64,000 nucleotides of DNA from Lachnospiraceae bacterium (GTDB lineage: Bacteria > Bacillota > Clostridia > Lachnospirales > Lachnospiraceae). How positions within the stretch are numbered: the first letter of the stretch is position 1; each line of letters opens with the position of its first letter. This document shows positions 44,201 through 53,533 of the stretch, piece by piece. The DNA lies in NCBI GenBank assembly GCA_017440375.1, contig JAFSHK010000035.1, positions 1 to 64,000 on the forward strand, in the 5' to 3' direction. Both the position numbers and the translations under genes were made by a program. The notes under the pieces are model-generated. The model saw only the letters and a program-made list of their open reading frames with translations, was not told where the DNA came from and searched no databases.

Positions 44201-46022
44201 CTAAGCCAAATCGTTCCTCTTCCAGCATGACTGCCACAAACAATGGAAGTCCGAACCAAAATATCAGTACATATCTGGGCAGATAGGTCGGACCAAGAAT
44301 CACGGTCAGCCATACAAGCAGCACAAGAAGATATGGTATCAGAACATGATATTTTCTCCGATAAAACATATAACTACAAACAAAAGCAAAGCACCAGAAC
44401 ATACATCCCGGCGAATACAACATGGATATAACCGGTACTTTTTCCTGCGCCACTTCTAAAGAAAGTTTGCGATATGCTTCATCCAACCATGGAATCTTAC
44501 TGTCACGCACTCCCGGCTGCTCCACTTCATATCCAAAATAGGAACTGTCTTCGTAAGTAAAAGTAAATACCGTATTACCGGAATATACATCAATCACCGT
44601 ATCCGGATACCAAAATCCATAAGAAGTCATTAACCATGCATTCAAATAAGACAATGGTTTCTTCAAGCCAATTTTAATCCACAGCTTCGCATACTTCGTT
44701 TTGTCCGCAGCGAAAGCCTGATTATCAAATCGCCATTTTACCGGATCGGATAACTTTGCATTATATAAATTCAATGCCTCCTCCGGTAGTATTTCGTGCA
44801 ACGTTGCAATATCTTCCTCACTAAATACTTCTTTACTATATTTATACGTTCTGGTTAACTGTTGTATTGGCACTGTTAAGATTTCCTGATTTTCTTCATT
44901 CTGTGCGCGGAGCACCGTTGTCAATGTTCCGCTTACCGCAAAATAAGACAAAAATGCAATTAGTAACAGGAGCACCATCTTCTTCCAATATTTTTTGTAA
45001 TAACAAATAAGCACCACTGCCATAACAGCAAACGCATAAATACCGTTTTTGCGAAACAACATCATTGTCAACGCACAGAGAAGAAAGAATGCCATCTTTT
45101 TCTTAGAAGCAAAGAAAGATTCTTGATCCATGCCCATCTCCAACAAACTAACCATAAGCAAAAGCAATGCCACCGTAAAAATTGTATCCTTCGCCGAACA
45201 AAGGGTAAACATCACAATCACCGGAAAGAATGCAAAATAAAGCATTGCTATGATACGTAATCCTTTGGACACCTTTTTCCTGCGTAAATAAGATAGCAGA
45301 TAAGTAAAACCGCCCGAAACAATTACCATCTGTACAATCATATAACAGACAATACCAAGATTATAGGAATCCGTCACCTTATGCACGGCGCAAATAATCC
45401 CTCCAAGCATCAATACATGTACAAGCGGATGATGCGTTGTGAAATTTCTGGAAGCCACTTGTAAATATTCATCCTGCGCATCATAAACAAAGAACCCCGG
45501 ATATACCGCCAGTAAAACAGGAAGCCAGCAAAGCAGGAAAAAGAAAAAAATCAAAATGTCTTTTCCTCTCTCATTTTTTACAGGAGAATTGGGCAATTTT
45601 ATATTTGCTGCCACTTTTTTCTTCCATTCCTCCATGCCACCAAGAAAATTCCAAAACTTACGCACCAGAATCGTAAACAAACAGGTCAGCACAGGAAGCG
45701 ATATCCATAATTTCCAATCCTTAAAATTGACATTTTCGGCATTTTCCAGTTGTACACCAAATAACATCGCCGTGGTAAAAAGAAATGACAATATTCCTGC
45801 AATCGTCCATCCACGCGCGTCCCTCAAGTCAATCGTATGAAGCGATAAATTTACCGCATACAAGCAAAGCAGCCAGACAAACACCGAAAAAATACTGTTC
45901 GTAAAACCAAGTGTATTTTCCTTCAAGTTCAATATCTGCGGAAAACACAAGGTTCCTGCTGTTGCGATAAGAAACGCAATCATATTCAATTTTATCTTAA
46001 TGCGAAATTCATTCTCGTTCAT
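44190..46022 (-). CDS. DUF6020-type polytopic membrane protein (putative GT-C), second paralogue
   Basis: The 610-residue protein has about thirteen membrane segments. YPGFFVYDAQDEYLQ and TTHHPLVHV (about residues 170-195) match the pattern of the paralogue at 25662. A long external C-terminal loop follows (about residues 375-530). The acidic motif and His pair suggest a GT-C fold using undecaprenyl-phosphate sugars. It overlaps by 14 bases the GNAT-GtrB fusion gene, whose GtrB-like part would make exactly such a donor, so the pair may form a donor/transferase unit. Direct biochemical knowledge of DUF6020 is lacking. Confidence 0.7.
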   Translation of the reverse strand: MNENEFRIKIKLNMIAFLIATAGTLCFPQILNLKENTLGFTNSIFSVFVWLLCLYAVNLSLHTIDLRDARGWTIAGILSFLFTTAMLFGVQLENAENVNFKDWKLWISLPVLTCLFTILVRKFWNFLGGMEEWKKKVAANIKLPNSPVKNERGKDILIFFFFLLCWLPVLLAVYPGFFVYDAQDEYLQVASRNFTTHHPLVHVLMLGGIICAVHKVTDSYNLGIVCYMIVQMVIVSGGFTYLLSYLRRKKVSKGLRIIAMLYFAFFPVIVMFTLCSAKDTIFTVALLLLMVSLLEMGMDQESFFASKKKMAFFLLCALTMMLFRKNGIYAFAVMAVVLICYYKKYWKKMVLLLLIAFLSYFAVSGTLTTVLRAQNEENQEILTVPIQQLTRTYKYSKEVFSEEDIATLHEILPEEALNLYNAKLSDPVKWRFDNQAFAADKTKYAKLWIKIGLKKPLSYLNAWLMTSYGFWYPDTVIDVYSGNTVFTFTYEDSSYFGYEVEQPGVRDSKIPWLDEAYRKLSLEVAQEKVPVISMLYSPGCMFWCFAFVCSYMFYRRKYHVLIPYLLVLLVWLTVILGPTYLPRYVLIFWFGLPLFVAVMLEEERFGLVVK

Positions 46023-47484
46023 CTATACACTCTCTAATTACATATTGAGGAGAATTATTCATGGAAATATAGATTCTTCCAACATATTCCCCGATAATAC
46101 CAAGCATCAGCATCATCATGCCACCAAGAAAAACAATCGCGGACATGAGCGAACTAAATCCGATTACCACATCCGGATTCACAAATTTCTTGATAACCGT
46201 ATAAATACCATATAAAAATCCTGCACATGCCGTTAACACCCCTATCGCAGTTGCAATACGAAGCGGTTTGATACTAAATGCGGTGAATCCGTTAAACCAA
46301 AGCCCTAACAGCTTGCCAATCGTATAACCGGAAGTACCGACTTCCCTTTCTCTATGATTCACATCCGCGTTTGCTATTTTCTTTGTTGTGCGCAAAACCA
46401 GACCCATGACATACGGATAGGGATTTGCATAGCGAATCATTTCCTCAATGATAAACCGACGTGCCGCAAAATAGCTGGAAAGGTATAATTCCTTTGGTTT
46501 TCCTAACATCACTCTGGTCATCAGCTCATTAATCTTACTGCCGAAGTTACGAAAACCGGAATGTTGCTTATGTGCATAGCGGGCATAAACCGCATCATAT
46601 CCTTCTTCGATTTTGGCAAGCAGTTTTCCAACCTCATCTGCCGGAGTTTGTCCATCATCATCGAGACACACAACAATATCCCCATGTACATGATGAAATC
46701 CTGCCATAAGCGCCGCATGTTGTCCGAAGTTTTTCGCTAGATTAATACCGCAAACTTCTTTCTTTTCTGCACATATACCACGAATTACTTCAAACGTATC
46801 ATCCGGCGAACAGTCATTTACCAACACAATTTCATATCTGTACTGTTCCAAACCTTTCATCGTTGTTTCAATTTCTTCTATCACTTTTCCAATTGTCTGC
46901 GCCGACCGATAACACGGAATTACAAAGCTAACTAACTGACTCATTTTAATCTCCGTTTCTGCACACGTTTTCTGTGCGCATTCCGTTCCGAAACATTCCA
47001 TAAAAACAACTTTTCGAGAAACACCCTCTATTGTTACTTCTTCCTGTTTTCCTTCTATCAACCGAAAACCGGCATTCTCATAACTTTTTCTGGCTCCCAC
47101 ATTATCCGCAAAAACACGTAGAAAAACCCTTTGCAAGCGTAAGCTCTCAAAAGCATATCTGAGCGCCTCTTTTGCAGCCTGTGTACCGTAGCCTTTTCCT
47201 ACTGCATCATCTTCGCCGATGAAAATACCATATTCCGCACAGCCCTTTTCTCTATCGATATCGCGAAAATAAACACTGCCAACCGCTCTGTCCGTTTCTG
47301 TCTCACAAATGATAAACTGTATCACATGTCCCGGTTCTATCTGCGTCCGGATCCAATTCATATGTCCTTCCGGTGTAAAAAGCTGTTGATATATGAAATT
47401 ACGTCTTACTCTGTCATGATTACGCCATGCTACAATTTTCTCTGTATCAGAAACTTCCATTAGGCGCAAATATATATTACTCAT
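46009..47484 (-). CDS. Fusion of a GNAT acetyltransferase and a GtrB/DPM1-like GT2
   Basis: This 491-residue protein joins two full domains. Residues 1-165 are a GNAT domain: VAWRNHDRVRRNFIY resembles PseH and RimJ-type enzymes, and GKGYGTQAAKEALRYA is the acetyl-CoA loop. Residues 181-491 are a GT2 polyprenyl-phosphate glycosyltransferase with SFVIPCYRSA, VLVNDCSPDDTF, VCLDDDGQTP and two C-terminal membrane helices. The internal ATG at 46944 (residue 181) has GGAG six bases upstream, so the GT2 part may also be made alone as a 311-residue protein of normal GtrB length. GtrB-like enzymes make undecaprenyl-phosphate sugars; the GNAT part may acetylate the same sugar or a Pse/Fuc4N precursor. 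Confidence 0.85.
   Translation of the reverse strand: MSNIYLRLMEVSDTEKIVAWRNHDRVRRNFIYQQLFTPEGHMNWIRTQIEPGHVIQFIICETETDRAVGSVYFRDIDREKGCAEYGIFIGEDDAVGKGYGTQAAKEALRYAFESLRLQRVFLRVFADNVGARKSYENAGFRLIEGKQEEVTIEGVSRKVVFMECFGTECAQKTCAETEIKMSQLVSFVIPCYRSAQTIGKVIEEIETTMKGLEQYRYEIVLVNDCSPDDTFEVIRGICAEKKEVCGINLAKNFGQHAALMAGFHHVHGDIVVCLDDDGQTPADEVGKLLAKIEEGYDAVYARYAHKQHSGFRNFGSKINELMTRVMLGKPKELYLSSYFAARRFIIEEMIRYANPYPYVMGLVLRTTKKIANADVNHREREVGTSGYTIGKLLGLWFNGFTAFSIKPLRIATAIGVLTACAGFLYGIYTVIKKFVNPDVVIGFSSLMSAIVFLGGMMMLMLGIIGEYVGRIYISMNNSPQYVIRECIDERE
46944..46956 (-). promoter_or_regulatory. Internal ribosome-binding site within the GNAT-GT2 fusion
   Basis: On the minus strand GGAGATTAAAATG places a good Shine-Dalgarno six bases before an in-frame ATG at 46944, exactly at the start of the GT2 domain. 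It suggests either separate translation of the GT2 part or a recent in-frame fusion of two formerly separate genes. Confidence 0.6.
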
Positions 47485-47493
47485 TTCTTTCCC

Positions 47494-49281
47494 TCAATTC
47501 TCTTTCTGTTCCACCACTTGATAAACTGCATAAGCATCGTTTATCTTATCAACCTGTTCAACACTCACTGCAATTCCTTTACCTGCATAATACGCCCGCA
47601 TCCAGTCTGTATCATCAGCCGTCATATCCATAATAAAATAAACATTCTCATCATAAAGCAGTCCCTCTTCCATTGTTGTCATTCCAAACTGCTCTAACTT
47701 GTCATAGTAAAGTGGACTTTTGCACATCCATCCACCCATAATATCATAATTCGATAAACTATTGTCCACATCCTCAAAAATCTTCTGCGAAAAACTAACG
47801 GTAGAATACACATCTTCAAAATAAAAATTATCAGGATGAGCCTTGCAATATTCTGCAATTGTAAGGCAGTCTTTATTCACTTCTTCCCTTGCTGTTTTAT
47901 CCGCTCTCGTTGCCATAATGCTATGCGGTAGATAGCAGCCAAACAAGAAACCAAGCATTACTAGCGTGGCTATGGCAAAGGTCAATTTCTGACCCTTTCC
48001 TTCTTTTCGCATCCACCCTTCGCACTGCCTGTATAGCATTCCTGCAAGCACCGCAAACTCCGCCAGATAAAGGGAGTGGGTAATACGCACCGGATCTCTT
48101 CCCATCATCAGAACATACATCCACAGAATCGTACGGAATATACCTAACAGCACAATCTCCCAAACAAATCTCCATCTTCCTCTGCTTTTCTTATCAGCAA
48201 GGACACCACCCGTACCCATAACAACAACACACAAATATCCTGCTAAGACAATATAATTATAAGGTGCATCCCCATCATGCAATGTTCGATATACATACAG
48301 CTTCCCCTTTTCCACCAAACGGCTTAGGGACACTTCTGTATCAGATGTGTTTTCTTCTGCATAAACTGCAATCTCAGCAAGTAATTTCTCATCAATGGTT
48401 TCGTCTAAGCCAAAATTATAGTTGGACAAAAGCTCCTGCTGCGCTTCATTTAACCCAAGCGAAGCTAAATATTCTGCATGTTCTCCACTGGTCAACACCT
48501 CATAATGATAATCATAAATTTCTGTTCGTTTATCAAAAAAGACCAGAAATCGTTGCCACTCTTCGCTTCCATAAGCTGTATAATCCAGTAATCTGCTGAC
48601 AAGCATTCCAACCAGAATACAACCAATCGTAATTCCATACTTGAGAAAATTTTCTTTCTCAAAAAAACGCTCTTCTTCCATCCACCGGAACAATCCGGCA
48701 AGGCAAATCAGCGGAAATACTAACAGAAGCATTTCGGTTCGAAGACAAAATGCCACAACCACTAAAACCATCGATGGCATATTCTGCATGATAAACTGCT
48801 TTGGTGAGAGTTCCTTTTCCGTTGTCAAAAATAGGAAAATAGCTGCTGCTGCCATAACCGATGCGGTAATCGTATACTGAATTGCTAGCAAGTGCGGCAA
48901 TGTAATTCCCCATAGAAAGAGGCTTAGCAACACCATACAACCTGCTTTTGCCTTTACTTTTTTACAGAAACAAAGCAGACGAACTCCCACCAGGTACACA
49001 CTTCCCATCTGACAAACGAACAAAAACAGGCCATACCACGGAATCCCCCTGCACAGCCTGTAACATAAACTAATAAATGCCCCTAAGATATATAAGGTCT
49101 GCATATTATGACCATCCGGTGTCCCGGTATAAACACCGGCCATAATATCCTTCATCATCACATCATCATTCAAATCATAATAAAAATCAAAAAGGAGGCT
49201 CATTAAAACAACATTGACTAAAACAGTCAATATTGATATTATGCAGTTCTTATTTTTCTCAAAAAATGTATGAACCTTCAT
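47494..49281 (-). CDS. Polytopic membrane protein of unknown function (GT-C-like topology)
   Basis: I do not recognise the family. The 595-residue protein has a membrane helix at about residues 12-31 followed by YYDLNDDVMMKDIMAGVYTG, an acidic first loop like those of GT-C transferases. About eleven further helices follow, then a C-terminal extracytoplasmic domain of about 120 residues rich in Tyr, Asp and Glu. The general plan matches the 50556 and 62373 proteins. It lies between the WecE-type aminotransferase and the GNAT-GtrB fusion in one unit, so it may add a sugar or modify the glycan outside the membrane. That role is inference from topology and neighbours only. Confidence 0.6.
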   Translation of the reverse strand: MKVHTFFEKNKNCIISILTVLVNVVLMSLLFDFYYDLNDDVMMKDIMAGVYTGTPDGHNMQTLYILGAFISLCYRLCRGIPWYGLFLFVCQMGSVYLVGVRLLCFCKKVKAKAGCMVLLSLFLWGITLPHLLAIQYTITASVMAAAAIFLFLTTEKELSPKQFIMQNMPSMVLVVVAFCLRTEMLLLVFPLICLAGLFRWMEEERFFEKENFLKYGITIGCILVGMLVSRLLDYTAYGSEEWQRFLVFFDKRTEIYDYHYEVLTSGEHAEYLASLGLNEAQQELLSNYNFGLDETIDEKLLAEIAVYAEENTSDTEVSLSRLVEKGKLYVYRTLHDGDAPYNYIVLAGYLCVVVMGTGGVLADKKSRGRWRFVWEIVLLGIFRTILWMYVLMMGRDPVRITHSLYLAEFAVLAGMLYRQCEGWMRKEGKGQKLTFAIATLVMLGFLFGCYLPHSIMATRADKTAREEVNKDCLTIAEYCKAHPDNFYFEDVYSTVSFSQKIFEDVDNSLSNYDIMGGWMCKSPLYYDKLEQFGMTTMEEGLLYDENVYFIMDMTADDTDWMRAYYAGKGIAVSVEQVDKINDAYAVYQVVEQKEN

Positions 49282-49296
49282 GAACTACATACCTTT

Positions 49297-50424
49297 CTAC
49301 CGATAGAACACTTTCACCTGTTCTGTAATATATTCTACCTCGTCCGCCGTCAGCTTATAATACATCGGCAGACGCAAAAGTCTTTCACTTTCTTTCGTGG
49401 TATACTTATCCTCTCCGTGGAATCTGCCAAACTTGATTCCTGCCGGTGCAGAATGCAGCGGCACATAATGGAATACTGCCAAAATTCCCTTTTCTTTCAG
49501 AAAAGCAATCAACTCGCTTCTCTCTTCCATGTCCTTCGTCTTAATGTAGAACATATGCGCATTGTGTTCACAATACTCCGGGATATACGGCAGTTCAATT
49601 CTGCCTTCCTTGGCAAGCGGTTCTAACTGCTCTTTGTACTCATTCCATCTATCCATTCTTGCCTTGGTAATTTCCTCTGCAAGTTCTAATTGCGCATACA
49701 GATATGCCGCATTCATATCACTTGGCAAATAAGAAGAACCATAGTTCTGCCAACGGTATTTATCTATCTGACCCCGATAATATTTGCTTCTGTCCGTTCC
49801 TTTTTCCCGATATATTTCAGCAGTTTCAATATATTTTTCATCCCGAATTAGAAGCGCACCGCCCTCACCCATACTGAAATTCTTTGTTTCATGGAAGCTG
49901 AAACATCCAAATTCACCAAAGGTTCCAAGTGGTTTTCCCTTGTAAGATGCCATAATCCCTTGTGCTGCATCCTCTATCACCATCAGATTATGTTTCTCTG
50001 CTATTTCCATAATCTTGTCCATTTCACAGCCAACACCGGCATAGTGCACCGGAACAATAGCCTTAGTGCGCTCCGTAATTGCCGCTTCAATCAGCTTCTC
50101 ATCCATATTCATGGTATCCGGTCTGATATCCACAAAAACCGCTTTTGCCCCACGCAAAACAAACGCATCTGCTGTGGACACAAAGGTATAAGACGGAAGA
50201 ATTACTTCGTCCCCTTCCTTGATATCTGCCAAAAGTGCCGCAAGCTCTGTTGCATGGGTACAAGAGGTCGTAAGCAGACACTTGGTTGTTCCCGTCTGCC
50301 TCTCTATCCATTCATGACATTTCTTGGTAAATGGACCATCACCACAAATTTTCTGGTTCTCGATGGCCTCCTTCATATATTCTAATTCTTTTCCCGTAAA
50401 AGGAGGTACATTAAAATTAATCAT
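49297..50424 (-). CDS. wecE: WecE/RffA-type dTDP-4-amino-4,6-dideoxygalactose aminotransferase
   Basis: The 375-residue enzyme matches the WecE/RffA group in length and motifs: INFNVPPFTGKELEYM at the N-terminus, TTSCTHATELAALL near residue 55, VIEDAAQGI near residue 150, and the PLP lysine in SFHETKNFSMGEGGALL near residue 175. WecE aminates dTDP-4-keto-6-deoxyglucose to dTDP-Fuc4N, but RmlA/RmlB genes are not in this window. ATG 50424 is chosen because the family starts with MI-x-F-N; an upstream ATG at 50466 would add 14 residues. A promoter lies just upstream. The GNAT part of the nearby fusion could acetylate the product (as WecD does), or the formyltransferase could act on it. Confidence 0.87.
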   Translation of the reverse strand: MINFNVPPFTGKELEYMKEAIENQKICGDGPFTKKCHEWIERQTGTTKCLLTTSCTHATELAALLADIKEGDEVILPSYTFVSTADAFVLRGAKAVFVDIRPDTMNMDEKLIEAAITERTKAIVPVHYAGVGCEMDKIMEIAEKHNLMVIEDAAQGIMASYKGKPLGTFGEFGCFSFHETKNFSMGEGGALLIRDEKYIETAEIYREKGTDRSKYYRGQIDKYRWQNYGSSYLPSDMNAAYLYAQLELAEEITKARMDRWNEYKEQLEPLAKEGRIELPYIPEYCEHNAHMFYIKTKDMEERSELIAFLKEKGILAVFHYVPLHSAPAGIKFGRFHGEDKYTTKESERLLRLPMYYKLTADEVEYITEQVKVFYR

Positions 50425-50496
50425 CGGCTCTCTCGCCTTCTTTCCAAATTCAGTGAAATCTCTCATCTAAATATTTCATCTGGGATTTTTCACACT

Positions 50497-50526
50497 ATTT
50501 TACCATAGGAACACCTTACTTTGCAA
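50497..50526 (-). promoter_or_regulatory. Promoter for the wecE-containing unit
   Basis: Minus-strand TTGCAA and TAAAAT are spaced by 18 bases. The -10 region CCTATGGTAAAATA is identical over 14 bases to that of the promoter at 55845-55873. Confidence 0.55.
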
Positions 50527-50555
50527 CGCAGCTCGTACTCACAAACCTCATATCA

Positions 50556-52445
50556 CTATTCATAAACCGCATATCGCATATTACAGAAGGTTTCCTTATA
50601 ATCATTCTCTTCCAAAAATTGAATAAGTAGTGCAATCTTCTCATCCGCATCATAGGCTTCTTCATCTACTCCGAACCATTCGTAGGCTTCGGCATCTTCC
50701 CCTTTATAAGCAGCAATTGCAGAAGACACAATAACCACGGGTCTGTTTTCTTCTATGTTTTGCTCCACCTTCTCCATATCTTCCTCAAACTGCATCATGC
50801 GGTAGGAATCCAAATCCGGCCAGGAGGTAGAAATTGCGGTTGGCATATCGAGAAAATAGGAAAGCCCCGGAATCTCTCCATACAAAATCACTTCCCTGCC
50901 TGCAAATTCGTTTTCTATTGCATACTCTACTAAATTTGCCAGCAGTTCTGCATTTTTCTGATTGGTGTAAATACCTTCTGCTTTCGGAATACCCGTTGCT
51001 AAGGTATCCCTTTTCTCACCCCAGACGCCATCCAAAAAAACAAACTGCATATGAAAACCAATACTCTGTACGAAAACCATAAGTCCAAATACAGACAGCA
51101 TAATCTTCCACGGTATATGAACATTCTTCCCCTTCGTTCTCACAAACCACCGATAACAAACCCAGGCTGTAAAGGGTGCTGCCAAAAACAAATTATTCAT
51201 AGACGGATATAGTCCGTTATTACTACCTATCGATGTTAAAAACACCTGCAGTAAAATGATAAGGGCAAACACCTTGTTCTCACAGCTTCCAACTTGCTCG
51301 TCGGCTTTTTTCTCGAATAAAACCCACAGTGCACAAGCGATTGTTGACAGCAGCAAGAGTACCGCCCAGAAATAAGCACTACCATAATTATAATAACGGA
51401 AATCAAACACGCCTCGTCCCCAATAGAAACGAACCAACACCGCAAATACCGCAACACAGCCCAATCGGTAAAGCCATTCTATTACATTATCGTTTGTTTT
51501 GTCTGCCGCCACACCGCTTTCAGATGCTTTATCTTCTCCTGTCATTTTTTTTGCAAGCCAAGTCTTTATGATATAGGCCACATACAAAAAGGCTAAACAG
51601 GCACCTGCAAACGCAAGCCAGTACAAGCCTTTCCAATACTCTACAAAAATACCCGTCAGCATGGATGTCGGCTTATAATCCACGGCTTTATCTGTCATGG
51701 CAAACATAGTCTTTACCATAGCCGGAAATGCACTAATGCCATATTTGATACAAATAGTAGCAAACGGTACACCAAAACCAATCAAGTATCCTACCAAACA
51801 CACCAACGTATCTTTTATAACCGCACCAATTTTTTCTCTCTGCAGCCATGCGCCATACCATAATACCAGAATAAAGGCTGCCTGCACTACATTCGGCATA
51901 CGAACTGCTATGTTTGCACCAAGACAAATTCCGGCTAAACCAAAGTAAACCTGCCGTCTCGTGTTGTGCATCCCATCTGCATTACCGCCAAGACAAATAC
52001 CCTTATACAACAACAAAACACCTGCTGTCATAAAGCCATACGTCAGATAATTATATAAAATCGGTGTAGGACACCAACACATACCGACAGCAATTACTTC
52101 TCCAACAAACACAATCCATGCCGGTATTTTCCTGCGCAACAAAAAATAACAACAGAGTGCAAGTGCCGAAACCAGCAAACCGGTATACAAGTTCATCCCA
52201 ACCAAGGTGTTACCATTTGGAAGCTGCATAAACAAATACCCTACCACATTGGCAAGATAAGTTGCTACCATCCATGTTCCCTCCGCAGTCGGAAAATATT
52301 GAAAATTACCAAGACTGTAAGAAGTATCTACCACATCCAACCCCTGATGAATTTTTAGTAGCGGATAATATGCCAAAACAATAATAAACAACCCGTTCTC
52401 TATGTAATTACGATATTTTTCATAAAATCGTTGTATCTGTTTCAT
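50556..52445 (-). CDS. Polytopic membrane protein of unknown function (GT-C-like topology)
   Basis: No family is recognised with confidence. The 629-residue protein has about thirteen membrane segments. LDVVDTSYSLGNFQYFPTAE (about residues 35-54) forms an acidic first external loop, and a C-terminal soluble domain of about 130 residues follows the last helix. PILYNYLTYGFM near residue 130 is a conserved-looking pair of Tyr-rich turns. It is followed by wecE and preceded two bases upstream by an acyltransferase-3 gene, suggesting translational coupling. A GT-C transferase using undecaprenyl-phosphate sugar is the best guess from topology. A promoter follows its 3' end. Confidence 0.6.
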   Translation of the reverse strand: MKQIQRFYEKYRNYIENGLFIIVLAYYPLLKIHQGLDVVDTSYSLGNFQYFPTAEGTWMVATYLANVVGYLFMQLPNGNTLVGMNLYTGLLVSALALCCYFLLRRKIPAWIVFVGEVIAVGMCWCPTPILYNYLTYGFMTAGVLLLYKGICLGGNADGMHNTRRQVYFGLAGICLGANIAVRMPNVVQAAFILVLWYGAWLQREKIGAVIKDTLVCLVGYLIGFGVPFATICIKYGISAFPAMVKTMFAMTDKAVDYKPTSMLTGIFVEYWKGLYWLAFAGACLAFLYVAYIIKTWLAKKMTGEDKASESGVAADKTNDNVIEWLYRLGCVAVFAVLVRFYWGRGVFDFRYYNYGSAYFWAVLLLLSTIACALWVLFEKKADEQVGSCENKVFALIILLQVFLTSIGSNNGLYPSMNNLFLAAPFTAWVCYRWFVRTKGKNVHIPWKIMLSVFGLMVFVQSIGFHMQFVFLDGVWGEKRDTLATGIPKAEGIYTNQKNAELLANLVEYAIENEFAGREVILYGEIPGLSYFLDMPTAISTSWPDLDSYRMMQFEEDMEKVEQNIEENRPVVIVSSAIAAYKGEDAEAYEWFGVDEEAYDADEKIALLIQFLEENDYKETFCNMRYAVYE

Positions 52446-52447
52446 TT

Positions 52448-53515
52448 CTACTTTGTTTTTCTCCCTGAAAAAGCCTGTTTAAACCATGCAAATATATATG
52501 CTCTGACAAAGTCAACCACGGTTCCTATCAGATAGACCACCAATACGCACATAATCATGTGTGGCATGAAAAGCCAAGTGTCACGCACATGTTCTGTCTG
52601 TAACCACTTACTCCATTCATAACGCACCAAAATGTGTTCATGTAAAAGATAAACGCCAAACGTATATGGTGAAATCCGTCGAATGACTTCTGCTGCCTTG
52701 CCCTCTTTTATCTGCAAATTCTTAAACACCATAAACAATCCTACTGTTCCAAGCAAAGCAAAAGCATGATTATAGGTATAGGGCATATCTGCATAATAAG
52801 CAAAAGCATCTATTTTAGCCGCAAGCAAGCTCGCCGCCAACCATAAAGCAAATATACAAACACACATGCCAACATACAATAGAACACTATTTTTTCTCTG
52901 TTCCAACCACTTGCAACCATACAAGCGAAAATAACCTGCTATGATGAACAAACACAAAAACCAACCAAAATCATAACCATAATGATCGGTAACCAATGAC
53001 ACCGGAAAAATAGTTTTGCCGACCGAAAAGAAAAGCAGTAAAACAATAATGACTTTCTGTAAAGTTTTCTTTTCCATATTTTTGATACCTGTTGCCAGAA
53101 TCGGCGCAAACAAATACATAAAAATATAAGCCGTTGCAAACCAGTAATGTTCTGTTTCAATTGGCAATATATATCCTATCCAGTCATAAATTGTCAAATC
53201 AGCTAAAGAAATCATTCCTACACAAAGCATTGCAACCGGAATCCCTATTGAATAAAAAAGAATCTGTGCAAGCAAAGACACAATGCGCCCCGGCTTCCAT
53301 GCAGATTCCACCAAAAAATAACCACTCACGAAACAAAAGCAGTTTACTGCTACAATACAAAATGCTTCCAAAAACCACGCAACCAAATTGACAGCGCTCT
53401 GATTCTCCGCGTAAGGCACAGCAACATTACCCTTCACCAGATAATGAAGCGCTACAATCATGAACATTGCTACAATGCGAAGCAATTCAAAATTTGCCTG
53501 TCTTTTAGAAGCCAT
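52448..53515 (-). CDS. Acyltransferase-3 (OafA-type) membrane O-acyltransferase
   Basis: The 355-residue protein has ten membrane segments and the acyltransferase-3 signature near the N-terminus, NFELLRIVAMFMIVALHY, in which the Arg and His are conserved, then a VNCFCFVSGYF segment. A YLLHEHILVRY motif occurs in the last third. OafA-type proteins O-acetylate cell-surface glycans, using cytosolic acetyl-CoA. There is no C-terminal SGNH domain, so it may act alone or with one of the separate SGNH proteins. GAGGGGGG precedes the ATG. It lies between the GtrA gene and a GT-C-like gene in one unit. Confidence 0.87.
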   Translation of the reverse strand: MASKRQANFELLRIVAMFMIVALHYLVKGNVAVPYAENQSAVNLVAWFLEAFCIVAVNCFCFVSGYFLVESAWKPGRIVSLLAQILFYSIGIPVAMLCVGMISLADLTIYDWIGYILPIETEHYWFATAYIFMYLFAPILATGIKNMEKKTLQKVIIVLLLFFSVGKTIFPVSLVTDHYGYDFGWFLCLFIIAGYFRLYGCKWLEQRKNSVLLYVGMCVCIFALWLAASLLAAKIDAFAYYADMPYTYNHAFALLGTVGLFMVFKNLQIKEGKAAEVIRRISPYTFGVYLLHEHILVRYEWSKWLQTEHVRDTWLFMPHMIMCVLVVYLIGTVVDFVRAYIFAWFKQAFSGRKTK

Positions 53516-53533
53516 ATTTTCCCCCCTCAGCTA

